Of a stretch of 64,000 nucleotides of DNA, positions 38,023-46,330 are shown piece after piece (within the stretch, counting starts at the first letter, position 1; each line of letters begins with the position of its first letter). Origin of the DNA: an uncultured Moraxella sp. (GTDB lineage Bacteria; Pseudomonadota; Gammaproteobacteria; Pseudomonadales; Moraxellaceae); NCBI RefSeq assembly GCF_945873075.1, contig NZ_CAMCBS010000006.1, forward strand, positions 31,128 to 95,127. Reading direction: 5' to 3'. The position numbers were made by a program, and so were the translations under genes. The notes under the pieces were generated by a model, which was given only the letters and a program-made list of their open reading frames with translations, was not told the DNA's origin and ran no database searches.

Positions 38023-39687
38023 TTATGAATATAACCCCTGAGCATACATCTGTCGCATTACTTTTTTATCAAGCTTGCCGACACTAGTTTTGGGCAGTTC
38101 GCTGACGAATTTGACATCACTTGGAATGGCGTATTTGGCGATCAGTCCACGCTCGACAGCTTGTAGACCGATGGCGATGATATCATCAGCGGTGGTGTCT
38201 TGATGGGTGGGCTTAAGGACGATCAGCGCCAATGGTCGTTCGCCCCATTTGTCATCAGGGATGCCGATGACAGCGATGTCAGCGACGCTTGGATGTAGCG
38301 ATAGCAGAGTTTCGATCTCAAGCGATGACACCCATTCGCCACCAGATTTGATGACATCTTTTAGGCGGTCGGTGACTTGCAATTCGCCTTTATCGTTCAT
38401 GTTGGCGATGTCTTGGGTGTGTAGATAGCCGCCTGCCCACAGCTCATCGCCTGCATCTTGATTCTTAAAGTAGCTTTGGGTTAGCCAAGGCGAACGCACG
38501 ACGATCTCGCCTGTGCTCTTGCCATCGGTAGCGACAGCTTGCCCATGCTCATCCCACAGCTCAATACGAGTCAGCACAGCGGGCGTGCCTGTTTTAGTGC
38601 GTCGTTTGATGTCATCTTCAGGGCTTAGCTGATCGCTTTTATTAAAGGTAGTGCAAGCAATGACAGGACAGGTCTCTGACATCCCATAAGCGGTGAATAC
38701 TTCAATGCCCAGATTCAGCGCTTGACGGCACAAGCCTTCGGTCAGGCGTGAACCACCGATGATCATCTTCATGCCATTGAATGTGCGTCCACGGCTTTGC
38801 ATCTCACCCAATAGCATCTGTAGGATCGTCGGTACGCCATGCGTGAAACTGACTTGGTATTTTTCCATTAAGTCCACCAAGTTCTGCGGCACATATCGAC
38901 CTGGATAAATCTGATCAAGTCCAACCATCGTTGCCACATAAGGCAAACCCCAACCATGCACATGAAACAGCGGCGTCACAGGCAGATAGACATCATCATA
39001 GCGCAGTCCTTGACCTTCGGCATTGAGCCCAAATGTCGATGCCACCGCCAGACTATGCAGTACCAGCTGACGGTGACTGAAGAATACGCCTTTTGGATTG
39101 CCTGTCGTGCCACTGGTATAAAAAGTGGTGGCGATGGTATTTTCATCAAAATCAGGGAAATCAAAGCTGTCACTGGCAGCGCTAAGCAGTGCTTCATATT
39201 CGCCATAAGCAGCAGATGGCGGCGGCGTGTCATGATCATCCAGCCAGACCACTTTTTCGATGCTTGGCGCATCGGTGGCGTGATCTTTGACCATTGGGGC
39301 AAATTCTGAATTGAGAAATAATGCCTTGGGCTTGGCATGATTGATGGTGTAGAGTACCTTATCTTCTGATAGGCGCACATTGACTGTCTGTAGGATTAGT
39401 CCGCACATCGGCACCGCAAAATACAGCTCCAGATAGCGATGAGTATCCCAGTCCATCACCGCCACGACATCACCAGAGTGCAGACCTAGGTCGGTCAGCA
39501 CATTGGCTAGGCGGTTGATGCGAGTAAAGAATGTCTCATAGCTCATCTCGAAGCGATCAGCATAGTGAATCTTCTTATGGCGTGATGCGATCTTGGCACG
39601 ATCGAGCAGATTTTTGATGAGTAGGGGATAGTGATAGGCGTTTTTGGCTTGATGATAATCATCATGGAGATTTAAAATCGCACTCAT
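38023..39687 (-). CDS. Acyl-CoA ligase (AMP-forming), medium/long-chain
   Basis: A 554-residue adenylate-forming enzyme that activates fatty acids with ATP and CoA. The P-loop-like AMP motif is TTFYTSGTTGNPKGVFFSHR, followed by TAYGMSETCPV, then GGYLHTQDIANMNDKGELQV and DRLKDVIKSGGEWVSS, and the catalytic Lys in LPKTSVGKLDKK. The overall pattern is nearer to AlkK-type medium-chain ligases than to E. coli FadD, but chain length cannot be fixed. It is on the same strand as oleate hydratase, separated by a terminator, so it is probably a separate transcript. Confidence 0.9.
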   Translation of the reverse strand: MSAILNLHDDYHQAKNAYHYPLLIKNLLDRAKIASRHKKIHYADRFEMSYETFFTRINRLANVLTDLGLHSGDVVAVMDWDTHRYLELYFAVPMCGLILQTVNVRLSEDKVLYTINHAKPKALFLNSEFAPMVKDHATDAPSIEKVVWLDDHDTPPPSAAYGEYEALLSAASDSFDFPDFDENTIATTFYTSGTTGNPKGVFFSHRQLVLHSLAVASTFGLNAEGQGLRYDDVYLPVTPLFHVHGWGLPYVATMVGLDQIYPGRYVPQNLVDLMEKYQVSFTHGVPTILQMLLGEMQSRGRTFNGMKMIIGGSRLTEGLCRQALNLGIEVFTAYGMSETCPVIACTTFNKSDQLSPEDDIKRRTKTGTPAVLTRIELWDEHGQAVATDGKSTGEIVVRSPWLTQSYFKNQDAGDELWAGGYLHTQDIANMNDKGELQVTDRLKDVIKSGGEWVSSLEIETLLSLHPSVADIAVIGIPDDKWGERPLALIVLKPTHQDTTADDIIAIGLQAVERGLIAKYAIPSDVKFVSELPKTSVGKLDKKVMRQMYAQGLYS

Positions 39688-39860
39688 AACGGCTCCTTGT
39701 AGGTAGAGTGGTATTGCGTCATTGCCATCATATCATGAACCAAAAAATTCACTTTGTAAAGATGCAAAACAATAAAACTACAATTCAACAGTTTAATAAG
39801 TTATACTATATCAGTTAATCGAGTTAATATCGGCTTTTGGCTTTATGTTTTGGTCAAATT

Positions 39861-39870
39861 TTGCTATCAT
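39861..39870 (+). promoter_or_regulatory. Extended -10 promoter of rpe
   Basis: TTGCTATCAT, 31 bases before the rpe ATG; TGC precedes the -10 TATCAT as at other promoters in this window. Confidence 0.5.
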
Positions 39871-39900
39871 AGGCGATATTTTTTGACTTTGGATACGATT

Positions 39901-40578
39901 ATGACCAAGCCTTATTTGATTGCACCATCGATTTTGTCAGCGGATTTTGCCCGTCTTGGCGATGATGTCAAAGCCGTGATGGATGCTGGTGCTGATGTGG
40001 TGCATTTTGATGTCATGGACAATCATTATGTGTCCAATCTGACCTTTGGTGCGATGGTTTGCCAAGCGCTCAAAGACTATGGCATCACAGCACCGATTGA
40101 TGTACATCTGATGGTATCGCCTGTGGATCGCATGATTGAAGAGTTTTTAAAAGCAGGGGCGGACATCATCACTTTTCACCCTGAAGCCACACAGCATATT
40201 GATCGCAGCTTACAGCTGATCAAAGATGGCGGTGCGAAGTGTGGTTTGGTGTTCAATCCTGCGACACCGCTACATTATTTGGATTATACCATTGATAAAG
40301 TGGATCAAATTTTGCTCATGAGCGTCAACCCGGGTTTTGGCGGTCAAAAATTCATCGATGGCACGCTTGATAAGCTCAAAGCAGTACGCAAGCGTATCGA
40401 TGACAGCGGTCGTGATATTCGCCTAGAAGTCGATGGTGGTGTCAATGTCGCCAATATCCGTGCCATCGCTGAAGCAGGTGCTGATATGTTTGTCGCAGGC
40501 AGTGCGATTTTTAATCAGCCTGATTATAAAGCAGTCATCGATGCGATGCGTGATGAGCTTGCCAAGGTGGGTGCTTGA
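39901..40578 (+). CDS. rpe: Ribulose-phosphate 3-epimerase
   Basis: Interconverts ribulose 5-phosphate and xylulose 5-phosphate. The 225-residue TIM barrel begins [17 protein letters not shown]. It carries metal and catalytic motifs [36 protein letters not shown] and LEVDGGVN. The frame opens 17 codons upstream, but ATG 39901 is where homology begins. Its TGA overlaps the ATG of the next gene, so translation of the two small membrane proteins that follow is probably coupled to rpe. Confidence 0.96.
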   Translation: MTKPYLIAPSILSADFARLGDDVKAVMDAGADVVHFDVMDNHYVSNLTFGAMVCQALKDYGITAPIDVHLMVSPVDRMIEEFLKAGADIITFHPEATQHIDRSLQLIKDGGAKCGLVFNPATPLHYLDYTIDKVDQILLMSVNPGFGGQKFIDGTLDKLKAVRKRIDDSGRDIRLEVDGGVNVANIRAIAEAGADMFVAGSAIFNQPDYKAVIDAMRDELAKVGA

Positions 40579-40880
40579 TGAGTGCTCAAAAAAGCGTTGT
40601 GCCGATGAGTTTCACCATTGGTCTGTGCTTGGCTAGTATCGTGCTAAGCGTCGCTGGTTATGGCTTTCGCTTGATGTTCGGGGATGATGTGGCTGCGGTC
40701 TTGCGTCATGCGATGGTCGTCGTGCCATTTTTTGTCATCGTATTGCCTGCGCTGATGTGGCTTGGCAGTGTCGGATTGAACAAAATGGGCAAGGCATCGA
40801 TTCATCCACGCAATGCCTTGACGCTCGGCTGGCTGCTGTCAGTGGTGTCACTATTATCCATCATGGGGGTATATAGCTGA
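40578..40880 (+). CDS. Small membrane protein of unknown function (first of a pair)
   Basis: A 100-residue protein with three hydrophobic segments: about residues 12-28, 42-65 and 80-98. Its ATG shares a base with the rpe stop (TGATG), and its own stop overlaps the next ATG in the same way, giving a tight rpe-orf-orf unit. I do not recognise the family, and no catalytic motif is visible. The link to rpe may be only transcriptional. Confidence 0.7.
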   Translation: MSAQKSVVPMSFTIGLCLASIVLSVAGYGFRLMFGDDVAAVLRHAMVVVPFFVIVLPALMWLGSVGLNKMGKASIHPRNALTLGWLLSVVSLLSIMGVYS

Positions 40881-41182
40881 TGCTGAACAAACTCATTCCT
40901 GATGCCATCACGCCGGTCGGTATTCCTAAGGGATTGATTTTATTACTGATTATTGCTTGTCTTTTGATTGGCTTATCGGGTCTGCGTTATGGTGGGCTCG
41001 AAGGGTGGCTACATGTACTCGAAAATTGGCTGGTCAGTTTAATCATTATCCCTGCCTTTACTGCACTCGTGGCGATGCCGATGAAATGGCGTGATGACAG
41101 CTTTGATGTCAAGATGGCGTACTATCTGGGGATGTTTGTGGCGTTTTTGTTTATGATGGCAAAACTTCGCTACTGGCGATGA
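40880..41182 (+). CDS. Small membrane protein of unknown function (second of a pair)
   Basis: Another 100-residue protein with hydrophobic segments about residues 17-35, 48-67 and 80-95 and a basic end (KLRYWR). Translation should be coupled to the preceding gene through a TGATG overlap. Equal size and similar topology suggest the pair may form one membrane complex, but the sequences are not obviously similar. The family is not recognised. Confidence 0.7.
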   Translation: MLNKLIPDAITPVGIPKGLILLLIIACLLIGLSGLRYGGLEGWLHVLENWLVSLIIIPAFTALVAMPMKWRDDSFDVKMAYYLGMFVAFLFMMAKLRYWR

Positions 41183-41252
41183 CCTTGAAAATACGCACCA
41201 CCGCCCATATCAATGACCAAACTGACACAAATTGATTTGGAATACAATACCC

Positions 41253-42038
41253 ATGCATGACAACGATTATTTAGAACATTCGCAAATGTGGCAGGCGCTG
41301 TCGATTGATGAGCGTTTGCAGATGATTGATGATGTCTGCAAGGCCAATCTTGATGCAGATGATGCGTTGGGTGTGCTACATGAGCTGTTTTTCTTAGAAA
41401 TGGAACATGGCGCAAATCCTGTGGTGACTGACACGCTAGCGGCGGCGATTGCTGAACGCATTGACCCAACCATCGTCGAAAAAATGGCTGAAGAGCTGGG
41501 CTTGCCACCACTACCTAAGCCAAAAAAACGCCGTACACGCAAAACCACCGCCAAATCAGCTGATGCAGACACTGATAGCCGTGATGTACAAGTAAAGACT
41601 GATGAAGCAGTCGAAGCACCAAAAAAACGCCGTACACGCAAAAAAACGACCGATACCGATGATAACTCTGTCGCCGATGACGCTGATGCACCAAAGCCTA
41701 AGCGACGCACTCGCAAAAAAGCCAGTGACGATGTGCAAGCAGATGAAAGCCCTAAACCAAAACGCCGTAAATCTGCCAACAAACGCACGCCGATGGCACA
41801 AGAAACCATGCTTGAGTTCGTCGAAGATGCCAATGGCGTGATGACCTTGCGTGAAGTGGGCGATACTGAAGCGCTGGTGAGCATTGCTTTTTCGGATAAG
41901 GTCAAAGAGATGCTTGGCGGTGATGCTCGCATGGTTGGTCAAGCGATGATTCATGCGGCAATTGCTAGCGTGGTTCAGAGACAGGCGAATTTTTGGCACG
42001 CTCATGTCTATGACGAAGAGCCAGTGCATTATAGCTGA
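41253..42038 (+). CDS. Protein with four Lys/Arg-rich repeats, unknown function
   Basis: A 261-residue protein in three parts. Residues 1-85 are helical and acidic (HSQMWQALSIDERLQMIDDV). Residues 88-178 are disordered, with four basic repeats of the form PK(P)KKRRTRKK at about 89-99, 123-133, 147-156 and 167-178, separated by Asp/Ser/Thr/Ala-rich spacers. Residues 179-261 form a compact-looking domain (MLEFVEDANGVMTLREVG; VGQAMIHAAIASVVQ). The basic repeats resemble nucleic-acid-binding tails such as AlgP-type proteins, so DNA or RNA binding is inferred. It follows the rpe unit by 70 bases, and a terminator follows it. The family is not recognised. Confidence 0.75.
   Translation: MHDNDYLEHSQMWQALSIDERLQMIDDVCKANLDADDALGVLHELFFLEMEHGANPVVTDTLAAAIAERIDPTIVEKMAEELGLPPLPKPKKRRTRKTTAKSADADTDSRDVQVKTDEAVEAPKKRRTRKKTTDTDDNSVADDADAPKPKRRTRKKASDDVQADESPKPKRRKSANKRTPMAQETMLEFVEDANGVMTLREVGDTEALVSIAFSDKVKEMLGGDARMVGQAMIHAAIASVVQRQANFWHAHVYDEEPVHYS
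41521..41643 (+). repeat. In-frame direct repeat within the Lys/Arg-repeat gene
   Basis: A 24-base sequence encoding KKRRTRK occurs identically at 41521-41544 and 41620-41643, exactly 99 bases (33 codons) apart. Two further, more diverged basic repeats follow. Confidence 0.85.
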
Positions 42039-42070
42039 TGTCGATACGGCTAATGCTGTCTCTTAAGATT

Positions 42071-42100
42071 AAAGCTCAAATCGTGGATTTGGGCTTTTTT
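42071..42100 (+). terminator. Terminator before radA
   Basis: AAGCTCAAATC at 42072-42082 pairs with GATTTGGGCTT at 42086-42096 (one G-T pair, loop of three), followed by TTTT. Confidence 0.8.
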
Positions 42101-42198
42101 GTTTGGGCTGTATTTGGGCTATAAAAGGCATGATAAAGCCTTGTCAAAATCCATAAAAATGCTACAATCTCGTTAAATTTTAAGCCTTAGGAATAGTT

Positions 42199-43617
42199 AT
42201 GGCAAAAGCCAAATCCAGCTATGTCTGCCAAAACTGCGGTGCAATGTACGGCAAATGGGCAGGGCAATGCACCGACTGCGGTGAGTGGAATACGCTGATT
42301 GAAGCGCCCAATACCGCCTTGCCACACCACACCAAAAAATCAAGCGCTACGGCAGCTACCCCCCGAAAGACTGCCAACTATGCAGGGGCGACCAGTGGCG
42401 TGATGACACTCGATAGCGTGGGCGTGACGCTTGAAACTCGGATGCCAACAGGGATTGGTGAGTTTGATAGGGTGCTCGGTGGTGGACTGGTGGCAGGTTC
42501 GGTGGTGCTGATTGGTGGTGATCCGGGGATTGGTAAATCAACCATCCTGCTACAAACTGCGATTAATATGGCGGCAGGCGATAGCTTATCAGGGTCTGCG
42601 CTGTATATCACGGGTGAAGAGAGTCTATCGCAGGTGGCGATGCGTGCCAAGCGGCTTGGATTGCCGACTGACCGCTTGCGGGTGCTGGCTGAGACCAATG
42701 TTGATACCATCTGTATGGCATTGACCGCCGAACAGCCTGCGATTGCAGTGATTGACTCGATTCAGACGCTATTTACCGAGATGATACAGTCGGCCCCTGG
42801 CGGTGTGGCGCAGATTCGTGAGTCGGCGGCGATTTTGACTCGCTATGCCAAGCAGACGGGTACGGCACTGTTTTTGGTGGGTCATGTCACCAAAGAAGGG
42901 GCACTCGCTGGCCCACGAGTGCTTGAGCATATGGTGGATACGGTGCTGTATTTTGAAGGGGAGTCGGACAGTCGCTTTCGGATGATTCGTGCGGTCAAAA
43001 ATCGCTTTGGGGCGGTCAATGAGCTGGGAATTTTTGGCATGACGGATACGGGGCTTAAAGAAGTCGCCAATCCATCGGCGATTTTCTTGAGTCGCTATGA
43101 TAAGCCGATTGCAGGCTCGGTGGTGATGGTCAGCCGTGAAGGGACTCGTCCGCTACTTGTTGAAGTGCAAGCACTGGTCGATAGCTCGCAAGCACAGCCA
43201 CGACGCATGGCGCTAGGTCTTGATTATCAAAGGCTGTCTATGCTACTTGCTGTTATGCACCGTCATGGTGGTATCCATACGAGCGGTATGGATGTCTATG
43301 TCAATGTCGTCGGCGGTGTCAAGGTGATGGAGACAGGTTCGGATTTGGCGGTGCTACTTGCTTGTGCGTCGAGTATCCGTGAAAAGGCGTTGCCCAATCG
43401 CTTGTGTGTGTTTGGAGAAGTGGGCTTATCAGGCGAAATCCGCCCCGTGCCAAATGGTCAAGAACGCCTAAAAGAAGCAATGAAACATGGCTTTACCCAT
43501 GCCATCGTGCCACGAGCCAATGCACCGCAGGCAGGCAGCCGGCAGTTTAATGGTATCACCATCATTGCTGTTGATCGGCTTGATGATGCGATTTCTCAGG
43601 CGTTTGAGATTGAGTGA
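42199..43617 (+). CDS. radA: DNA repair protein RadA
   Basis: A RecA-related ATPase that promotes branch migration during recombinational repair. The 472 residues include a C4 zinc finger (Cys10, Cys13, Cys24, Cys27 in YVCQNCGAMYGKWAGQCTDC), Walker A GGDPGIGKSTILLQ near 106-119, the RadA-specific KNRFG motif (AVKNRFGAVNELG) and a Lon-protease-like C-terminal domain (GGVKVMETGSDLAVLLACAS). It is monocistronic, with terminators on both sides. Confidence 0.97.
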   Translation: MAKAKSSYVCQNCGAMYGKWAGQCTDCGEWNTLIEAPNTALPHHTKKSSATAATPRKTANYAGATSGVMTLDSVGVTLETRMPTGIGEFDRVLGGGLVAGSVVLIGGDPGIGKSTILLQTAINMAAGDSLSGSALYITGEESLSQVAMRAKRLGLPTDRLRVLAETNVDTICMALTAEQPAIAVIDSIQTLFTEMIQSAPGGVAQIRESAAILTRYAKQTGTALFLVGHVTKEGALAGPRVLEHMVDTVLYFEGESDSRFRMIRAVKNRFGAVNELGIFGMTDTGLKEVANPSAIFLSRYDKPIAGSVVMVSREGTRPLLVEVQALVDSSQAQPRRMALGLDYQRLSMLLAVMHRHGGIHTSGMDVYVNVVGGVKVMETGSDLAVLLACASSIREKALPNRLCVFGEVGLSGEIRPVPNGQERLKEAMKHGFTHAIVPRANAPQAGSRQFNGITIIAVDRLDDAISQAFEIE

Positions 43618-43682
43618 TGGGGTGGATTGAGCGATGCTATCTAACAAGTTTTTTAATGGATAATTGGCAAATGCACAATAAA

Positions 43683-43707
43683 AAAGCACGGTTTGAAGCC
43701 GTGCTTT
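43683..43707. terminator. Terminator between radA and the LysR gene
   Basis: AAAGCACGG at 43683-43691 pairs with CCGTGCTTT at 43699-43707, loop of seven. The A-run on the left gives a good U-run for leftward transcripts; the rightward U-run is short. Confidence 0.75.
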
Positions 43708-43731
43708 GTTGTGTGAGTGTGGTTGATTAAA

Positions 43732-43839
43732 TTATGAACAAACCGCCGTTTGCATATCTTCGCCAACCGTACCGCTTTGGACATATTCCCATTCGCCAAT
43801 ACTAAGCGAAGTACCAACCAGTTCATCAAAACTTATCAA
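43732..43839 (-). pseudogene. Short frame resembling the start of a MaoC-like dehydratase, probable remnant
   Basis: A 35-residue leftward frame opening with TTG and reading ISFDELVGTSLSIGEWEYV, then ending at TAA. The first 18 residues resemble the N-terminus of MaoC-type hydratases (a FxxLVGxxLGxSxW pattern), but nothing of the hot-dog catalytic domain follows in any frame. It lies 48 bases after the LysR stop. It could be a decayed gene end or chance. Confidence 0.25.
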
Positions 43840-43887
43840 ACGCTTTACAATAAATTTTTAAAAATTAAATTGTCAGTCAATATTCGG

Positions 43888-44787
43888 CTAAGCGTGCCAA
43901 GCTCTACAATATCTGGTCAAAAACGCTTCAAACGCCATCACAGCAGGCGATGCCGAGCGATAGCGATGTTTGTATAACAAAAATTTGTAGCTGATTTGTG
44001 GTTCGCTGATGGGTACCATGACAAGGTTTTGTTCATCTACCCAAGGCTTGGCATAGCCAAGTGCCATCGTCATGCCAAGCCCTTGCTTGACCATACCAAG
44101 CGCTGTGGACAAAAAATTCACTTCATAATCACTTCGAAATACCTTACTACTGATATCAAGTGGCAAATGATCGGCGATATATTTGGCAAATGGCTCTTGG
44201 AGTGTAATCAGCTCGCCATCACTCATCGCATCCCAAGTCAAATCAGTGCGAGATGCCAGTGGGTGATCAGGGCGTACCACCAGCTGAAACGGCGATGAAA
44301 ACAGCTCGGTCGCTGACAAATCGGTATGATAAGCAAATGCAGGCCCAACGCCCAAATCCGCTTCGAGTGTCTGCACAGAATTGATCACATCTTCGACAGA
44401 GCAGTCAATCAGATTGACCTGAATATCAGGATAAGCTTGTTTAAACTGCTTAATCAGCTCGGGCATGGCAGATGCGGCAAGCTGCTGTGGCGCTGCGATA
44501 CGCACCTTGCCTTGATGAAAATCCTTGAGATCGGCAATCTCATTACCCAACACCTGCATATCATGAATGACCCGCAGGGCGTGGGGCAGTAGTCGCTCGC
44601 CTGCTTCGGATAGGTGCATCTGCCGAGTGGTGCGGTCAAAAAGCCGAGTATCGAGCTGATTTTCCATCTCTTTAATCAGTCCGCTCAAGGATGACTGTGT
44701 CAAATGTAGCTCATCAGCGGCTTTGGTAAAGCTTTTGTGGCGAGCGACACTGACAAAGGCCTTGAGCTGGCGAAAAGTGATATTCAT
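43888..44787 (-). CDS. LysR-family transcriptional regulator, divergent from hpd
   Basis: A 299-residue, full-length LysR protein. The HTH is at 18-45 (KSFTKAADELHLTQSSLSGL), and the effector domain starts at about 90 (GKVRIAAPQQLAASAMPELI) with IDCSVEDVINSVQTLEADLG and a conserved LGMVKQGLGMTMAL. It is transcribed away from the 4-hydroxyphenylpyruvate dioxygenase gene with about 124 bases between start codons, the classical layout for a LysR regulator of its neighbour. Control of tyrosine catabolism is inferred. Its effector is unknown. Confidence 0.92.
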   Translation of the reverse strand: MNITFRQLKAFVSVARHKSFTKAADELHLTQSSLSGLIKEMENQLDTRLFDRTTRQMHLSEAGERLLPHALRVIHDMQVLGNEIADLKDFHQGKVRIAAPQQLAASAMPELIKQFKQAYPDIQVNLIDCSVEDVINSVQTLEADLGVGPAFAYHTDLSATELFSSPFQLVVRPDHPLASRTDLTWDAMSDGELITLQEPFAKYIADHLPLDISSKVFRSDYEVNFLSTALGMVKQGLGMTMALGYAKPWVDEQNLVMVPISEPQISYKFLLYKHRYRSASPAVMAFEAFLTRYCRAWHA

Positions 44788-44911
44788 GGTCTAATCCGAT
44801 AAATTCAAGAAAAAATCAATTTGTGCATAAGCTTGCGCTATTTTAAGATAAGGCACATATCCTTTACAAGTATCGTTGGATTTATTTTTTTGAACCAAAC
44901 AAGGAATGATT

Positions 44912-45994
44912 ATGGCAGATTTATTCGAAAACCCAATGGGATTGTGCGGCTTTGAGTTTGTAGAATTTGCAAGCCCTACACCAAATGTGCTTGAGCCATT
45001 GTTTGAAAAAATGGGCTTTACGCTCGTTGCCAAGCATCGCTCAAAAGATGTGCTACTGTATCGTCAAGGCAACATCAACTTTATCGTCAATCGTGAGCCG
45101 AAGTCCGAAGCGATGTATTTTGCCAATGAACATGGTCCATCAGCGTGCGGTATGGCGTTTCGTGTGCGTGATGCGCAGTTTGCTTATAACCGTGCCATTG
45201 AGCTTGGTGCACAGCCTGTCCACATTGCTACATCGGTGATGGAGCTTCGCCTGCCTGCGATTAAGGGCATTGGCGGTGCGCCTTTGTATTTGATTGACCG
45301 CTTTGAAGAAGGCAAATCCATTTATGATATTGACTTTGAATTTATCGAAGGCGTGGATCGTCATCCGGTGGGCTATGGCTTTGAAATCGTTGATCATTTG
45401 ACGCATAATGTCTATCGTGGGCGTATGGATTATTGGGCGAAATTTTATGAAAAATTGTTCAATTTCCAAGAAATCCGCTATTTTGACATCAAAGGCGAAT
45501 ACACAGGGCTAACCAGCCGTGCGATGACAGCACCTGATGGGCTGATCCGCATTCCGCTGAACGAAGAAGCCAAGCAGGGCGGCGGTCAGATCGAAGAGTA
45601 TCTGATGGCGTTTGGCGGTGAAGGTATTCAGCACATTGCACTATTGACCGATGATTTGCTCGGTGCGATTGACAAGCTACGAGCTGCTGGTATTCCGCTG
45701 ATGACTGCACCAAATGATGCCTACTATGAGATGCTTGATGAGCGTCTGCCAAATCATGGCGAAGATGTCAAAGCGCTGCAATCTCGTGGCATCTTGCTTG
45801 ATGGTACGACCGAAGGTGGTCAGCCACGCCTGTTGTTGCAGATTTTTTCAGAAACGGCGCTTGGCCCTGTGTTCTTTGAATTTATTCAGCGTAAGGGCGA
45901 TTATCGTGAAGGCTTTGGCGAAGGCAATTTTAAGGCATTGTTCGAAAGCCTTGAGCGTGACCAAATTCGCCGTGGCGCGCTAGCGGTAGAATAA
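44912..45994 (+). CDS. hpd: 4-hydroxyphenylpyruvate dioxygenase
   Basis: A non-haem iron enzyme turning 4-hydroxyphenylpyruvate into homogentisate, the second step of tyrosine breakdown. The 360 residues show the iron ligands in context: His in [13 protein letters not shown], His in [11 protein letters not shown], and Glu in [13 protein letters not shown], followed by the C-terminal gate helix [17 protein letters not shown]. An ATG at 44906 directly abuts AAGGA, so ATG 44912 is preferred. hmgA (homogentisate dioxygenase) is not next to it; nhaC and maiA follow. Confidence 0.95.
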   Translation: MADLFENPMGLCGFEFVEFASPTPNVLEPLFEKMGFTLVAKHRSKDVLLYRQGNINFIVNREPKSEAMYFANEHGPSACGMAFRVRDAQFAYNRAIELGAQPVHIATSVMELRLPAIKGIGGAPLYLIDRFEEGKSIYDIDFEFIEGVDRHPVGYGFEIVDHLTHNVYRGRMDYWAKFYEKLFNFQEIRYFDIKGEYTGLTSRAMTAPDGLIRIPLNEEAKQGGGQIEEYLMAFGGEGIQHIALLTDDLLGAIDKLRAAGIPLMTAPNDAYYEMLDERLPNHGEDVKALQSRGILLDGTTEGGQPRLLLQIFSETALGPVFFEFIQRKGDYREGFGEGNFKALFESLERDQIRRGALAVE

Positions 45995-46180
45995 GCGTTA
46001 CTAACCATGCCGCCAAATAACGGCGGACATCATCCATCATCCCAAGTGTTGATCATCTCAAACCGTGCTTTGGGTTGGTGGGTGTCTTTTTTTTGCGATG
46101 GATAGCAAATGATCGATTAGGGATATATCACCATTTTTGCGATATTTATCAGTTTTTGTGTAAGCATTGCGTGCCAAAAG

Positions 46181-46201
46181 TTTGTTATAGTGTATAACAA
46201 A
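46181..46201. promoter_or_regulatory. Palindrome upstream of nhaC, possible operator
   Basis: TTTGTTATA at 46181-46189 and TATAACAAA at 46193-46201 are perfect inverted halves around GTG. The halves resemble those of Zur boxes, but the spacing differs, so the binding protein is not identified. It lies about 60 bases upstream of the nhaC -10. The rest of the 336-base gene-free stretch 45995-46330 shows only a GC-rich hairpin soon after hpd (CCGCC/GGCGG) and the promoter. Confidence 0.55.
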
Positions 46202-46260
46202 TCGGCGCAGTCGTGATGGATATTCGTGTTGCTCTCGACATGATTGCCCACAGGCGGTCG

Positions 46261-46269
46261 TGGTATAAT
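46261..46269 (+). promoter_or_regulatory. Extended -10 promoter of nhaC
   Basis: TGGTATAAT, 61 bases upstream of the ATG at 46331; identical to the elements before leuC and the TrmB-like gene. Confidence 0.5.
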
Positions 46270-46330
46270 GGTTGATTGATGTTGGCTTTTTGCCACTTTG
46301 CTATCCATTTTGAGTGTTAAGGATATGGAT

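Noticed and set aside
41267..42029. Long minus-strand frames over the Lys/Arg-repeat gene
   Set aside because: Two overlapping antisense frames created by the repeated codons; the plus frame has a sensible domain layout and terminator.
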